A stretch of DNA of 64,000 nt. It comes from RGIG3009 sp045541305 (GTDB lineage Bacteria > Bacillota > Clostridia > Oscillospirales > Acutalibacteraceae). The notes under the pieces are model-generated. The model worked only from the letters and a program-made list of their open reading frames with translations. It did not search any database and was not told where the DNA came from. This document shows, piece after piece, positions 16,783 to 26,223 of the stretch. The position numbers and the translations under genes are program-made. The stretch lies in assembly GCA_045541305.1 (NCBI GenBank), contig JAZQIV010000176.1, forward strand, positions 3,860 to 67,859. The letters are read 5' to 3'. The number at the start of each line of letters is the position of its first letter. The first letter of the stretch is position 1.

Positions 16783-19035
16783 ATGAAGCGTAACGGATGG
16801 AAGTCACTTGCAAAACGCTTAGCTTTATTGGTGACTGCAATTTCGTTGTTTTTACTGACGGGCCTATCCGGATCCGTATTAGCAAGCGGTTCCACACCGC
16901 TCATATTGGATGATAGTGATGCCGACGAACCCACATTTATTGAAGGGCGTCAGTTCGAAAAAATGGGTGAAACCTCTGCATTGGCGCTGTACGTTGTCAA
17001 AAACGGCACCTACGCTGGCGAATTTTACATCGAGCAAAAGGCGAACGGCACCAAATGGTTTTCAAATCCGCAAGATCGGTTTACGGATGAAGAATCACGC
17101 GGTGCCGCCAAAATGGCCTTAAACGCGCAATTGTTGTTCTATTACTACGATAGCGAGTTGAACGCCAGAAGCGCGGTTGTAAACAGTTTTGTCGGTAAAG
17201 ACAACGACGTTGAGGTGCTGGTGCGCGAAATCGAAAACGGCGCAAAACTGATCTACCGTTTTTCCAATCTCAAGATTGCCTTAGCGCTGTATGTGGAATT
17301 GCACAACGATGCGTTCAAGGCCTATATCAAAACGGATGAAATTGTGGAGCAGGGCGGCAATTATGTGATGGATATTTCCCTTTTGCCGTACTTCGGCAGT
17401 GCCGGCAAGGGGGAATCCGGATATTTGTTGGTGTCTGACGGATCGGGTGGCGTGATTGAGTTTGCCAATGCAAATGCGCACCAGCCGTACGTGGAGCGCA
17501 TATACGGGGAAGATCTCGGCTTTGCTAAAGACTCCCAATCCCATAAAGGTGAACAGGTACATTTGCCGGTTTACGGGCTTTCCCGTGAGGATGGCGGCTT
17601 TTTGGGAATCATTACGGGTGGTGACGCAGTAGCCGGTATCAATGCATATGTATCCGGCTTGTACAATTCGCAAAATAATATCTATACTTCATACACAGTC
17701 CGTAACGCCGGTGTTATCTCACTTGGCCAAAGCAACACAATGTGGACTGCGTCCAATGAGCAATTCGACCTGGAGAATAAGCAGACCGATCTGTGTGAGA
17801 TGACCTATTATTTCCTGGATGCACAGGCCGGCTACAGTGGCATGGCACAACGTTATCGCCAGTATTTGTCGGATACCAAACAGCTGCAAGCAACCGAGGT
17901 CGCGGCCATGCCGCCCCTGTACTTGGAATTGTATGGCGGCGTTATGAAACAAACCCACTTTTTGGGTATTCCGATTCAGCGCTATACGCCGATGACAAGT
18001 TTTTCCCAAGCAGAGGAAATGGTACGGTATTTTACCGAGCAAGGGGCAGACGATACTATTGTGCTGTTGCGCAATACCGATAGTGCACAAGCAAAAGGTA
18101 AGCTGCAAAACAAGGTTCGTTTCGCAAGCGGAATGGGTGGCAAAAAGGCACTCGCCGGACTTGTCGAAACGGCGGGGCAGACGTTTTTAACCTATCAGCC
18201 GATGAATATCACCAGCGGCGGTAACGGGTTCAGCCGTTTCTTCCACGCCGCCAAGCGCTACGATCGCAATCCCTTGATTCAGATTTCGTATAAGCCCAGC
18301 ACTTACTATAAGGATTTAACGGTGAAGGACCGTTTTGTGATGCGTCCGGAGCTGTTTGTGAAAAAGAGTGCGCAGTATGCAGCCTCGGTGGGCAAACTGT
18401 CCGGCGTCGGTATTGCAACGGTTGATGTGGGAACGGTGTTGCCCGCCAATTATGACGAAAAGCACTATGTCACACGCACACAGTCTGTCGATTATATGCA
18501 GGAAACCTTGGCACAGTTGAGCGGCGCTGTATACGCCCCCAACGCCTATGCACTCAAAAATGCTTCCGTGTTGACGGATATCCCGTTCGGGAACTCCGAA
18601 TTGGATATTATCAGCTACAACGTTCCTTTCTATCAGCTGGTTGTGAGCGGGCAAAAAGAATTTTCGCTTACCGCGTTTAACATCGGCGATGCCATGGAGG
18701 AGGATTTCTTCTTAAAATCGGTAGAAACCGGCGCAGGTATGAAAGGCACGTTGGTATATGAAAATGCCGATGCGGTCATTGATACGCCGCTTGATCATCT
18801 GTACGGCACGAATTTCGATTTGTGGAAATCCGTACTGACCGAACGGCAAAACCAATTGCAACAGATCTTCACGGAAATCGGTTCCCGTGAAATGATCGCA
18901 CACGAACAGCTGTCGGCAGGTGTATACTGTACGACCTTCCGTTCCGGTAAAAAAGCGGTTGTGAATTACAATCAATCGTCCGTTGATACCGTGTACGGAA
19001 CGGTATCGGCCAAATCGTGGCTGATTGTGAAATAG
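16783..19035 (+). CDS. DUF5696-like secreted protein, module A
   Basis: A 750-residue protein starting at ATG 16783 behind GGAGG, with a signal peptide (LALLVTAISLFLLTGLSG, cleavage near VLAS) but no lipobox. An N-terminal beta-rich half (galactose-mutarotase-like; SDGSGGVIEF, VHLPVYGLSREDGG) is followed by a TIM-barrel-like half beginning near LYLELYGGVMKQ. It matches what I recall as the DUF5696 family, found in Bacillota beside CUT1 transporters; catalysis is unproven and no acid pair stands out. It has a lipid-anchored paralogue at 54490 with the same motifs (FLGIP, GGNGF/GGNGI, YNVPFYQ/YDVPFYQ). The partners suggest an extracellular glycan-processing or delivery role. Confidence 0.8.
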   Translation: MKRNGWKSLAKRLALLVTAISLFLLTGLSGSVLASGSTPLILDDSDADEPTFIEGRQFEKMGETSALALYVVKNGTYAGEFYIEQKANGTKWFSNPQDRFTDEESRGAAKMALNAQLLFYYYDSELNARSAVVNSFVGKDNDVEVLVREIENGAKLIYRFSNLKIALALYVELHNDAFKAYIKTDEIVEQGGNYVMDISLLPYFGSAGKGESGYLLVSDGSGGVIEFANANAHQPYVERIYGEDLGFAKDSQSHKGEQVHLPVYGLSREDGGFLGIITGGDAVAGINAYVSGLYNSQNNIYTSYTVRNAGVISLGQSNTMWTASNEQFDLENKQTDLCEMTYYFLDAQAGYSGMAQRYRQYLSDTKQLQATEVAAMPPLYLELYGGVMKQTHFLGIPIQRYTPMTSFSQAEEMVRYFTEQGADDTIVLLRNTDSAQAKGKLQNKVRFASGMGGKKALAGLVETAGQTFLTYQPMNITSGGNGFSRFFHAAKRYDRNPLIQISYKPSTYYKDLTVKDRFVMRPELFVKKSAQYAASVGKLSGVGIATVDVGTVLPANYDEKHYVTRTQSVDYMQETLAQLSGAVYAPNAYALKNASVLTDIPFGNSELDIISYNVPFYQLVVSGQKEFSLTAFNIGDAMEEDFFLKSVETGAGMKGTLVYENADAVIDTPLDHLYGTNFDLWKSVLTERQNQLQQIFTEIGSREMIAHEQLSAGVYCTTFRSGKKAVVNYNQSSVDTVYGTVSAKSWLIVK

Positions 19036-19046
19036 GTGGTGGAAAC

Positions 19047-19964
19047 ATGCGAACAACAACACAAACAACTGGGAAGCTGCGTAAGAAGCTTTCTTATGAA
19101 AAGCGCCGTTCGCTTTTCGGTTACGGTTTTATCGCGATGTGGTTTGTCGGGTTTATCGTATTTTTCCTGCGGCCGCTCATTATGATCATGGTCTACACGG
19201 TCGCCAGTCCCGAACTCGGTGCCGAAGGATACGTTTTGAGTTTTGTGGGCCTTGAAAACTACCGACGCCTATTCCTGGAAGACCCGGAATTCTTACAACG
19301 GTTATTCAATTCCTTTTTGGATTTAGTGATGAATGTCCCCATCATCGTAGCAGTCAGCTTGTTGGTGGCGGTCATTTTGAACCAGAAGTTTGTGGGAAGA
19401 ACCTTTTTCCGCGGCGTGTTTTTTGTGCCGGTCATTGTGGCAACAGGTTTGGTGATCGGTATTTTGAAAGGCGAAACTATGTCCTCCTACATGATGGAGG
19501 GCGGCAGTTCCGCCATGATGAGCGTCAGCAGTATTGATGTTGTGCTGGAACGGATGAACGTGCCGACAGCGCTCAGTACATGGCTGATTGATGCCGCTAA
19601 CTCCATTTTTGATCTCCTTTGGAAATCGGGTATTCAAATTCTGCTCTTCATTGCGGCTTTGCAGACGATTCCCGCCAGCGTTTACGAGGCTTCGTCGGTC
19701 GAGGGGGCGTCAGGCTGGATCAACTTCTGGAAGATCACCATTCCCATGATTTCGCCTATGATCCTGCTCAGCGTTGTCTATACGATCATCGATTCGTTCG
19801 TGGATTCCAATAACAAATTGATGAGTTACATCGATGAGCTTTCCCGTAATCTGCAAACGTCGTACAGCTCTACCATGGCGGTTATCTATTTCGTTTGCGT
19901 GCTGGTCTTTATCGGTGCCGTATATAAACTGATGAGTCGTTTTGTCTTTTATTCTGTTGATTAA
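19047..19964 (+). CDS. CUT1 sugar ABC permease (MalF/UgpA type), module A pair 2
   Basis: A 305-residue membrane protein; start ATG 19047 after GGTGG. The upstream in-frame extension overlaps the previous gene and carries no signal. Membrane spans begin at FIAMWFVGFIVFFLRPLI; the coupling motif is YEASSVEGASGWINFWKITI. A large hydrophilic loop between spans (about residues 145-195, MSSYMMEGGSSAMMS) is longer than in pair 1 and is kept in the module B homologue at 56754. Gaps to the neighbours are 11 bp each. Confidence 0.92.
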   Translation: MRTTTQTTGKLRKKLSYEKRRSLFGYGFIAMWFVGFIVFFLRPLIMIMVYTVASPELGAEGYVLSFVGLENYRRLFLEDPEFLQRLFNSFLDLVMNVPIIVAVSLLVAVILNQKFVGRTFFRGVFFVPVIVATGLVIGILKGETMSSYMMEGGSSAMMSVSSIDVVLERMNVPTALSTWLIDAANSIFDLLWKSGIQILLFIAALQTIPASVYEASSVEGASGWINFWKITIPMISPMILLSVVYTIIDSFVDSNNKLMSYIDELSRNLQTSYSSTMAVIYFVCVLVFIGAVYKLMSRFVFYSVD

Positions 19965-19975
19965 GGAGGGACGGT

Positions 19976-20977
19976 ATGTTTCGTGTATTTACGAAAGCGC
20001 GTGTGTCCGATGGGCAACGGAGTCCGTTGCGTGACCGCGATATCAAAACACGACAAAAACCTGTGCAGGTTTTGTGGGCGTTTGCTCGGTATGCTTTGCT
20101 GATCAGCTTGTCGTTCGTGCTGTTGTATCCGCTGATCTACATGCTGAGTATGGCGTTGCGCACACCGTCCTCCATGTTTGATCCGTCGGTTGTCTGGTTG
20201 CCTCGCGCTCCCACTTTCAAGAGCATTATGGAAGTGTGGAACCTGATGAACTACGGCGAGGCGATCTGGAACACCATTTACATCTGCATTACCAGTTCGC
20301 TGTTGCAGATGGTTTCCTGCGCATTGACCGGTTACGGTTTTGCTCGCTTTAACTTCAAATACAAGAATTTGTTATTTGGCGGTGTCCTGCTGACAATTTT
20401 AGTGCCGCCGCAGACAATCATCATTCCGCTGTTCGTTGATATGCGGTATTTTGATTTTATGTTTATCGGACAGTTGGGACGGTTGTTTAGCGACGGTGCG
20501 TGGACGGTCAATCTGTATGACAGCCCGCTTGTTATGTTCATCCCGGCATTGTTTGCCAATGGTATCCGCGGCGGGTTGTTCATCTACATTTTCCGCCAAT
20601 TCTTCCGAGGTTTGCCTCGCGATTTGGAGGACGCGGCAGCGGTGGACGGTTGCGGTATCCTGCGGATGTTTGTCAAAATTGTGATTCCGTGCTCCGGTGC
20701 CGCATTTTTAACGGTTTCGTTATTTTCTTTTGTGTTTTACTGGAACGATTATTATTATACCGGCATGTTTTTCTCAGAACTGAACATCGTATCTTCCGTG
20801 TTGCGAAACTTACAAACCAGTATCAGCCAACTCGGCATACACCAGTTCGATCGCATCCTGACAGCACCGTATATGCAGGCGGGTGCACTTTTGGCCATTA
20901 TTTTTCCCTTGAGTATCTATTTGATATTCCAACGCTTCTTTACGGAAAGTATTGAACGTACCGGCATTGTTGGTTAA
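19976..20977 (+). CDS. CUT1 sugar ABC permease (MalG/UgpE type), module A pair 2
   Basis: A 333-residue membrane protein, partner of the permease at 19047. It has a basic N-terminal tail of about 40 residues, six spans, and the coupling motif LEDAAAVDGCGILRMFVKI. It ends with SIERTGIVG, matching the end of the module B homologue at 57667 (SIERVGMVG). The start follows AAGGAGGG. No ATPase gene follows, as is usual for CUT1 systems that share one ATPase across several importers. Confidence 0.92.
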   Translation: MFRVFTKARVSDGQRSPLRDRDIKTRQKPVQVLWAFARYALLISLSFVLLYPLIYMLSMALRTPSSMFDPSVVWLPRAPTFKSIMEVWNLMNYGEAIWNTIYICITSSLLQMVSCALTGYGFARFNFKYKNLLFGGVLLTILVPPQTIIIPLFVDMRYFDFMFIGQLGRLFSDGAWTVNLYDSPLVMFIPALFANGIRGGLFIYIFRQFFRGLPRDLEDAAAVDGCGILRMFVKIVIPCSGAAFLTVSLFSFVFYWNDYYYTGMFFSELNIVSSVLRNLQTSISQLGIHQFDRILTAPYMQAGALLAIIFPLSIYLIFQRFFTESIERTGIVG

Positions 20978-21019
20978 GTGGCAACACATACCATACACAC
21001 AATCTAAGGAGGTCTTTTT

Positions 21020-22474
21020 ATGAAGAAAGGTTTACGCTGTTTGGCTATCCTGTTGGCGGTGTGCTTATTGATGACAGTCACTGCTTGTGGACCGCAAGAT
21101 TCGGGTGACGTGGAAAACACCACAACTACGACGAATCCGGACATGTCTTTTGAGGATACACCGTCTGACGGTGAGGGCTCGCAGGGCACAGCATCCGGTG
21201 CAACAACCACTAAGAATCCCGCATCGGATAAAACGACTACCGGCAAAACATCGTCTTCTTCCGGCAAGACAACGACGACCGTTGCCGTGGACGTGGAAGA
21301 TACGATGAAGGAGATCAATGTTAACGGAAAAACCGTTACGATCATGACGCACGGTTCCGCCAACTCTACCGGTGGTAAACTGTTGAGTTCAAACTTCAAA
21401 AAGTATGCCAACGGCAAGATCAAGTTCATGACCTATGATTTTAACGATCTTGCAGTGAAACTCCAGGCGGCGGTATTGGCACAGTCACCTCCGGACATCT
21501 ACCAATTCCGCAATCAGGATTTCCCGACCATTTTGTATAAGAACCTGCTGGAACCCTTGGAAGATCACATTGACATGAGCAGTGCTGTTTGGAAAAACGT
21601 CAAGGATTCCATGGCTCCATACGTATGGGGAGGCAAAAGCTATTTTATCCCGCAAATCTCGGTAGACCGTTATATTTGGTACAACAAAACCGTTTTCACC
21701 AATGCCGGTGTCACTTCGCCCGACGAACTCTTTAAGGCCAATAACTGGACTTGGGACACCTTCAAGAAAGCGGCGGAAGACGTCACGGATGATCGCGCCG
21801 GTGTTTATGGCTTTGCGAACGGCGCTAACTTGTGTTATGCCGCATTGGCAAGCGCGAACACTGATTTGATCACCGTTACCAACCAAGGAATCACGAACAA
21901 CGTCATGTCGGCTGAGGTTACCAAGGCTATGAACTTCCTGTCCGCGATTCAGACCTCCGGTGCGGTGCCGAAGAATTCCTCGGATACGGCAGTTAACATG
22001 TTTAAACAAGGCAAGATTGCCATGCTGTACGAAGGCTCGTGGCTTGCTTCCTCGGATAAGACGTTGCAGAACATGATCGCAAACGGTTCTGTAGATATGG
22101 TCATGTTCCCGCGTATGGATGTGAGCAGCCCGTACCGCAGTCATGTCGGTATCAGCGGTTACGGTATCGGCAAAGGCACAAAAAATATCGAATGTGCCAA
22201 GGCGTTCATCACGATGATGGCGCTTAGCGATTCGTTGAAGGAAGAAACGGTTTCGAAGATGCATCAGGCCGAAAAGCATTCCGAAGCCTTCAAAGCGATT
22301 TACAAGCAAGCAAACGAAAGCCTTTTGGTTCCGGCATATTCTCTTGGCGTTTCCACGATCAACGATGTGTATTGGCCGGCGGTTACCAGCTTGTACAACG
22401 GTACTCCTTGGAGCACTCTGGCGAATGAGCTCAAGCCGAAAATCGATAGCGCACTGGACTATTTGGGTAAATAA
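21020..22474 (+). CDS. Sugar ABC transporter solute-binding lipoprotein
   Basis: A 484-residue lipoprotein: signal LAILLAVCLLMTVTAC with lipobox VTAC, then a Thr/Ser-rich linker (about residues 30-85), then a standard-size family 1 extracellular binding domain (SPPDIYQFRNQ, YIWYNKTVF, NNWTWDTFKKAAEDVTDD, IAMLYEGSW). It would capture a sugar outside the membrane and deliver it to one of the permease pairs just upstream. RBS AAGGAGG is 8 bp before the start. It differs from the giant binding protein at the head of the module, so module A has two binding proteins for two permease pairs. Its nearest relative in the window is at 37406. Confidence 0.92.
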   Translation: MKKGLRCLAILLAVCLLMTVTACGPQDSGDVENTTTTTNPDMSFEDTPSDGEGSQGTASGATTTKNPASDKTTTGKTSSSSGKTTTTVAVDVEDTMKEINVNGKTVTIMTHGSANSTGGKLLSSNFKKYANGKIKFMTYDFNDLAVKLQAAVLAQSPPDIYQFRNQDFPTILYKNLLEPLEDHIDMSSAVWKNVKDSMAPYVWGGKSYFIPQISVDRYIWYNKTVFTNAGVTSPDELFKANNWTWDTFKKAAEDVTDDRAGVYGFANGANLCYAALASANTDLITVTNQGITNNVMSAEVTKAMNFLSAIQTSGAVPKNSSDTAVNMFKQGKIAMLYEGSWLASSDKTLQNMIANGSVDMVMFPRMDVSSPYRSHVGISGYGIGKGTKNIECAKAFITMMALSDSLKEETVSKMHQAEKHSEAFKAIYKQANESLLVPAYSLGVSTINDVYWPAVTSLYNGTPWSTLANELKPKIDSALDYLGK

Positions 22475-22504
22475 AAACGCGTTTTAATGTAAGGGAGAAA
22501 GGCA

Positions 22505-24145
22505 ATGCCGAAACTAATTGCAACGATTGCCGATTCGCTGAAAAAGATTGAGTGGAACAGTCCGGCCCCTAAGGGGCTGGACTGTCCGCTTACCATGTTT
22601 TCAAACGAGCGGTTATCTTTTCAGATCAGCTACCTCTACGACGGAAATCTGACCATGGAACCGTGCTGGTTGTCCTTGTCCGTAAAGTCGGCGTTGGCAC
22701 CGTACGTGACCGTCCGTGAGGTAGATATGGTGCCATGCACGTTTCCGTGTTATTCCGAGCATGACGATCACTATCTGTTTACCGAGCCTCGGCTGGTTCC
22801 GGATATTTTGCAACCGTTGCGTTATCATGAGCTTCCGGTGATTCCGGGGCGCCGCAGCACGTTGTGGTTCATGGTCTGTGGCAACGATTTGCCGGCAGGC
22901 AAACACACCGTTGAGATCGAACTGTCCTGCGCAGAGGAAACCGAAACGGTAACGGTCGACATTGAGGTGTACCCCCAAGCGTTGCCGGAGCAACGGCTCT
23001 TGTTTACGCAATGGTTGCATCACGATTGTATTGCGCACACGCATCATGTTGCTATGTTCTCGGAAGAGTATTGGCACCTGCTTCGGCAGTATGTGCAGAT
23101 GGCGGCCGATTACGGTGTTAACACCATCTTGACCCCGTTGGTTACCCCGCCGTTGGATATTGCGGAAGGGTTAGAGCGCATGACCTGTCAGCTGGTCGAT
23201 ATCTATTGCGATAACGGTCGGTATACCTATGGCTTTGAGCGTCTGGAACGTTTTATCGACCTGTGTCTGGAATGCGGGATCACCCATTTTGAAATGGGAC
23301 ATCTTTTCACGCAATGGGGTGCCAAAGCAGCACCGAAAGTCATGGCAGTTATCGATGGCCGCGAGCAACGGATTTTCGGTTGGGAAACGCAGGCGGACGG
23401 GGAGGAATACCGTGCGTTTTTGCGTAATTTTTTGCCGAAGCTGGATCAGTTTTTGCATCAGAAAAACATCGCAGACCGTTGTCTTTTCCACGCGTCCGAT
23501 GAACCGAGTGTCACCGATATGGGTCCCTATTGCTCAGCGGTTGCTGAGCTGAAGGCGTTGCTGCCAAATTATCCGCTCATGGATGCTTTGTCTTCGCTGG
23601 AGGTGGCCAAACGAAGCGAGGTTATCTATCCGGTTGTGGCAATCGACCATATCCAACCGTTTTTGGATCAAGGCATCACCCCTCTGTGGGGGTATTATTG
23701 TTGCGGTCAGTATAAAGACGTTAGCAATCGATTCATGGCCATGCCTTCTTGCCGTAATCGCATTTTGGGAATTCAAAGCTATAAGTTTAACCTCATGGGC
23801 TTTTTACATTGGGGTTATAATTTTTACAATTGTCGGTTATCGCGATACCCCATTGATCCGTATCACGTTACCGATGCGGATCGTGCGTTCCCGTCGGGCG
23901 ATGCCTTCTCGGTGTACCCGACAGAGGACGGCTGTATCGAATCGTTACGTCTTGTCGTATTCCATGAAGGATTACAGGATTATCGTGCACTGACCCTGTT
24001 AGAGCAATTGATCGGTCGCGCACAAACTTTACAATGGTTGGAAACACAGTTGCCCGGGATCACGTTTTCCGAGTACCCGTGTGACGATGCGATCCTTTCC
24101 AAGTTCCGTTATGCGCTCAACCAAGAAATCTTGAAGCATCTGTAA
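22505..24145 (+). CDS. DUF4091-domain (GH123-like) putative glycoside hydrolase
   Basis: A 546-residue protein without signal peptide. An N-terminal beta-sandwich (~1-160) is followed by a TIM-barrel-like domain of the DUF4091 type (~165-535), recognisable from TQWLHHDCI, LECGITHFEMGHLFTQWG and FHASDEPS near residues 327-334. In GH123, which shares this fold, an Asp-Glu pair at the DEP position catalyses substrate-assisted hydrolysis of N-acetylhexosaminides; the visible Asp-Glu in SDEP fits that, but the substrate here is unknown. The start is ATG 22505 after AGGGAGAAAG. It is followed 18 bp later by a dehydrogenase gene in the same operon. Confidence 0.75.
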   Translation: MPKLIATIADSLKKIEWNSPAPKGLDCPLTMFSNERLSFQISYLYDGNLTMEPCWLSLSVKSALAPYVTVREVDMVPCTFPCYSEHDDHYLFTEPRLVPDILQPLRYHELPVIPGRRSTLWFMVCGNDLPAGKHTVEIELSCAEETETVTVDIEVYPQALPEQRLLFTQWLHHDCIAHTHHVAMFSEEYWHLLRQYVQMAADYGVNTILTPLVTPPLDIAEGLERMTCQLVDIYCDNGRYTYGFERLERFIDLCLECGITHFEMGHLFTQWGAKAAPKVMAVIDGREQRIFGWETQADGEEYRAFLRNFLPKLDQFLHQKNIADRCLFHASDEPSVTDMGPYCSAVAELKALLPNYPLMDALSSLEVAKRSEVIYPVVAIDHIQPFLDQGITPLWGYYCCGQYKDVSNRFMAMPSCRNRILGIQSYKFNLMGFLHWGYNFYNCRLSRYPIDPYHVTDADRAFPSGDAFSVYPTEDGCIESLRLVVFHEGLQDYRALTLLEQLIGRAQTLQWLETQLPGITFSEYPCDDAILSKFRYALNQEILKHL

Positions 24146-24163
24146 TAAAGGGGAGAAGCCATC

Positions 24164-25189
24164 ATGAAAGCAAAACAGATTTTATTCACCGCCCCGCGGG
24201 TTGTGGAACTGGTCGACGTTGACTTGCCGGAACCGGGCGAGGAAGAGGTTACCGTACGCATGGAATATACGACCATCAGCGCCGGCACGGAGCGGGCGAA
24301 CCTGCTCGGTGATCCCAACGTAGATGCGCGCATCAAAAAAGAAGATACCGTTGCCGTTTTTCCGCGCGAGTTGGGGTATAGCGGTTCCGGTGTTGTGGTA
24401 AAGGTTGGTGCACGCATCGATCATGTGGCGGTAGGTGACCGTGTTGTCTGTATTGGATACCACAAAAATTATTGTAATTTACATAAGAGCAATGTGATTA
24501 AGATCAATCGCGATTGCATCACCATGCAGGAAGCGGCCATGACCGTGATCGCCAGCTTCTCCGCAGCAGGTGTGCGCAAAACCAAGCTGGAAATGGGCGA
24601 AGCGGCCATCGTAATGGGACTGGGTATCTTGGGCCAATTTGCCATTCAGTTTTGTCGGGCGGCGGGGGCTTATCCTGTGATCGCCGCCGATCCGATTGCC
24701 GAACGACGCGCACAAGCATTGGAACTGGGTGCGGATTTTGCCGTTGATCCGTTTGCGCCGGATTTTGAAGAACAAGTGAAAGCGTTGACCGACGGAAACG
24801 GCTGTAACGTAGCAATCGAGGTGACCGGTAAAGGGCAGGCGTTGGATCAAGTACTGGATTGCATGGCACGTCAAGGGCGTGTGTCGTTGCTGGGCTGCAC
24901 CAGAGATTCCGATTTCTCAATTGATTATTACCGTAAAATACACTATCCGGGCATCGTTTTGGTGGGTGCACACACCGGTGTGCGTCCGTGGTACCAGTCG
25001 TACCCCGGTTATTGGTGCTATACAGATGAAATGCAGGGCATTTTCAAGCTGATCGAAGGCGGACGTGTCAACTTCCAAAAAATGATTTCCGAAACGCATT
25101 CACCGAATGAAGCCATTGAAGTGTACGACCGACTGCTCAACGATAAGAACTTCCCATTAGCCGTGCAATTCGATTGGTCAAAGCTGTGA
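24164..25189 (+). CDS. Zinc-type alcohol/polyol dehydrogenase-like MDR oxidoreductase
   Basis: A 341-residue medium-chain dehydrogenase/reductase. A GroES-like N-terminal domain carries the family start (TAPRVVELVDVDLPEPGEEEV, YTTISAGTERANLLG). The Rossmann domain begins at VMGLGILGQFAIQF, with acidic IAADP after the second strand suggesting NAD(H) preference. The typical catalytic-zinc Cys and structural four-Cys cluster are not obvious, so it may act without zinc, as some sugar-associated MDR proteins do. It clusters with a Gfo/Idh/MocA enzyme (14 bp downstream) and another MDR enzyme, suggesting sequential oxidation and reduction of an unusual sugar. Substrate unknown. Confidence 0.82.
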   Translation: MKAKQILFTAPRVVELVDVDLPEPGEEEVTVRMEYTTISAGTERANLLGDPNVDARIKKEDTVAVFPRELGYSGSGVVVKVGARIDHVAVGDRVVCIGYHKNYCNLHKSNVIKINRDCITMQEAAMTVIASFSAAGVRKTKLEMGEAAIVMGLGILGQFAIQFCRAAGAYPVIAADPIAERRAQALELGADFAVDPFAPDFEEQVKALTDGNGCNVAIEVTGKGQALDQVLDCMARQGRVSLLGCTRDSDFSIDYYRKIHYPGIVLVGAHTGVRPWYQSYPGYWCYTDEMQGIFKLIEGGRVNFQKMISETHSPNEAIEVYDRLLNDKNFPLAVQFDWSKL

Positions 25190-25203
25190 GATAGGGTGAA
25201 AAT

Positions 25204-26223
25204 ATGAGGAAAATTAAAATCGGGCATCTTGGCACAAAGCACGACCACAGCTGGGGTATTTTACAATCCATCCAAAAATATCCCGAAGTGTTTGAGCTGG
25301 TGGGTGTGGTGGCAGAGGATGCCGAAACGCAAGCTGTCAAATCTCAAATGCCGCAGTATGCCGGTGTGACGTGGATGACAGAGGAAGAACTGTTTGCCGT
25401 TCCGGATCTGGAGGCCGTTCTGGTGGAAGGCCACGAGTTTGATTTGGTGTCGGCGGGTCAGCGTTGCATTGATCGCGGCTTGCACATTCACATGGATAAA
25501 CCGGCAGGTGCTGATATTGTTGCCTATGAAAAGTTGTTGCGATCTGCCAAAGCCAAAGGATTAACGGTACAGCTTGGCTATATGTATCGTTATAATACGG
25601 CTATTCAGTATACCTATGATTTGTTCAAAAACGGAACACTGGGTAAATTGACCGGCATTGAAACGGTGATGAGTACCGAACACGAGCCGGGAAAGCGCCA
25701 ATGGCTGGAACAATTCCCCGGGGGTATCATGTTTTTCTTGGGTTGTCACTTAGTGGACTTGGTCTATCGTTTTGCCGGCATGCCGAAAAATGTTGTAACC
25801 TTTAATAAGTCCACCGGTCTTGACGGCAATCATTCCATTGATAACAGCTGTGTTGTGTTTGACTATGGTGATTTTGTTGCGACAATCCGTTTGAATTCAA
25901 CCGAGGTCAACGGTTTCGGCAGACGTCAGTTTGTCTTATGCGGAAGCGGCGGTACGGTTGAAATCAAACCACTTGAAAAACCAACCAAAATGACAATCTC
26001 GTTGCCGCACATGACAAAGGAGGATATTTTTCAAGATATCAAAGAAGAAGTTGTACCGATTCCGATGATCGGCCGATACGAGGAAATGATGTTGGATTTT
26101 GCAGCGATGGTGCGCGGCGAAAAGGTTAATCCCTATTCGTATGAATACGAGCTTGGCCTGCACAAATTGATCCTCAAAGCGTGTGATTTTGATATTGACC
26201 TGAAGGAGGATATACTTCTGTGA
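25204..26223 (+). CDS. Gfo/Idh/MocA-family oxidoreductase
   Basis: A 339-residue NAD(P)-dependent dehydrogenase. The N-terminal Rossmann fold starts IKIGHLGTKHDHSWG, an unusual glycine-poor variant of the GxGxxG loop, and the conserved MDKPAGAD segment (EKP-type motif) contains the catalytic-region Lys. The C-terminal alpha/beta domain includes GGIMFFLGCHLVDLVYRFAG, whose His-Leu-x-Asp matches the family's substrate-binding helix. These enzymes oxidise or epimerise sugars and cyclitols. The stop overlaps the GTG start of the next gene by 4 bp, so the two are translationally coupled. Confidence 0.87.
   Translation: MRKIKIGHLGTKHDHSWGILQSIQKYPEVFELVGVVAEDAETQAVKSQMPQYAGVTWMTEEELFAVPDLEAVLVEGHEFDLVSAGQRCIDRGLHIHMDKPAGADIVAYEKLLRSAKAKGLTVQLGYMYRYNTAIQYTYDLFKNGTLGKLTGIETVMSTEHEPGKRQWLEQFPGGIMFFLGCHLVDLVYRFAGMPKNVVTFNKSTGLDGNHSIDNSCVVFDYGDFVATIRLNSTEVNGFGRRQFVLCGSGGTVEIKPLEKPTKMTISLPHMTKEDIFQDIKEEVVPIPMIGRYEEMMLDFAAMVRGEKVNPYSYEYELGLHKLILKACDFDIDLKEDILL

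Noticed and set aside
21485..22309. 274-residue minus-strand ORF
   Set aside because: Antisense to a canonical solute-binding lipoprotein and without RBS or recognisable motif.
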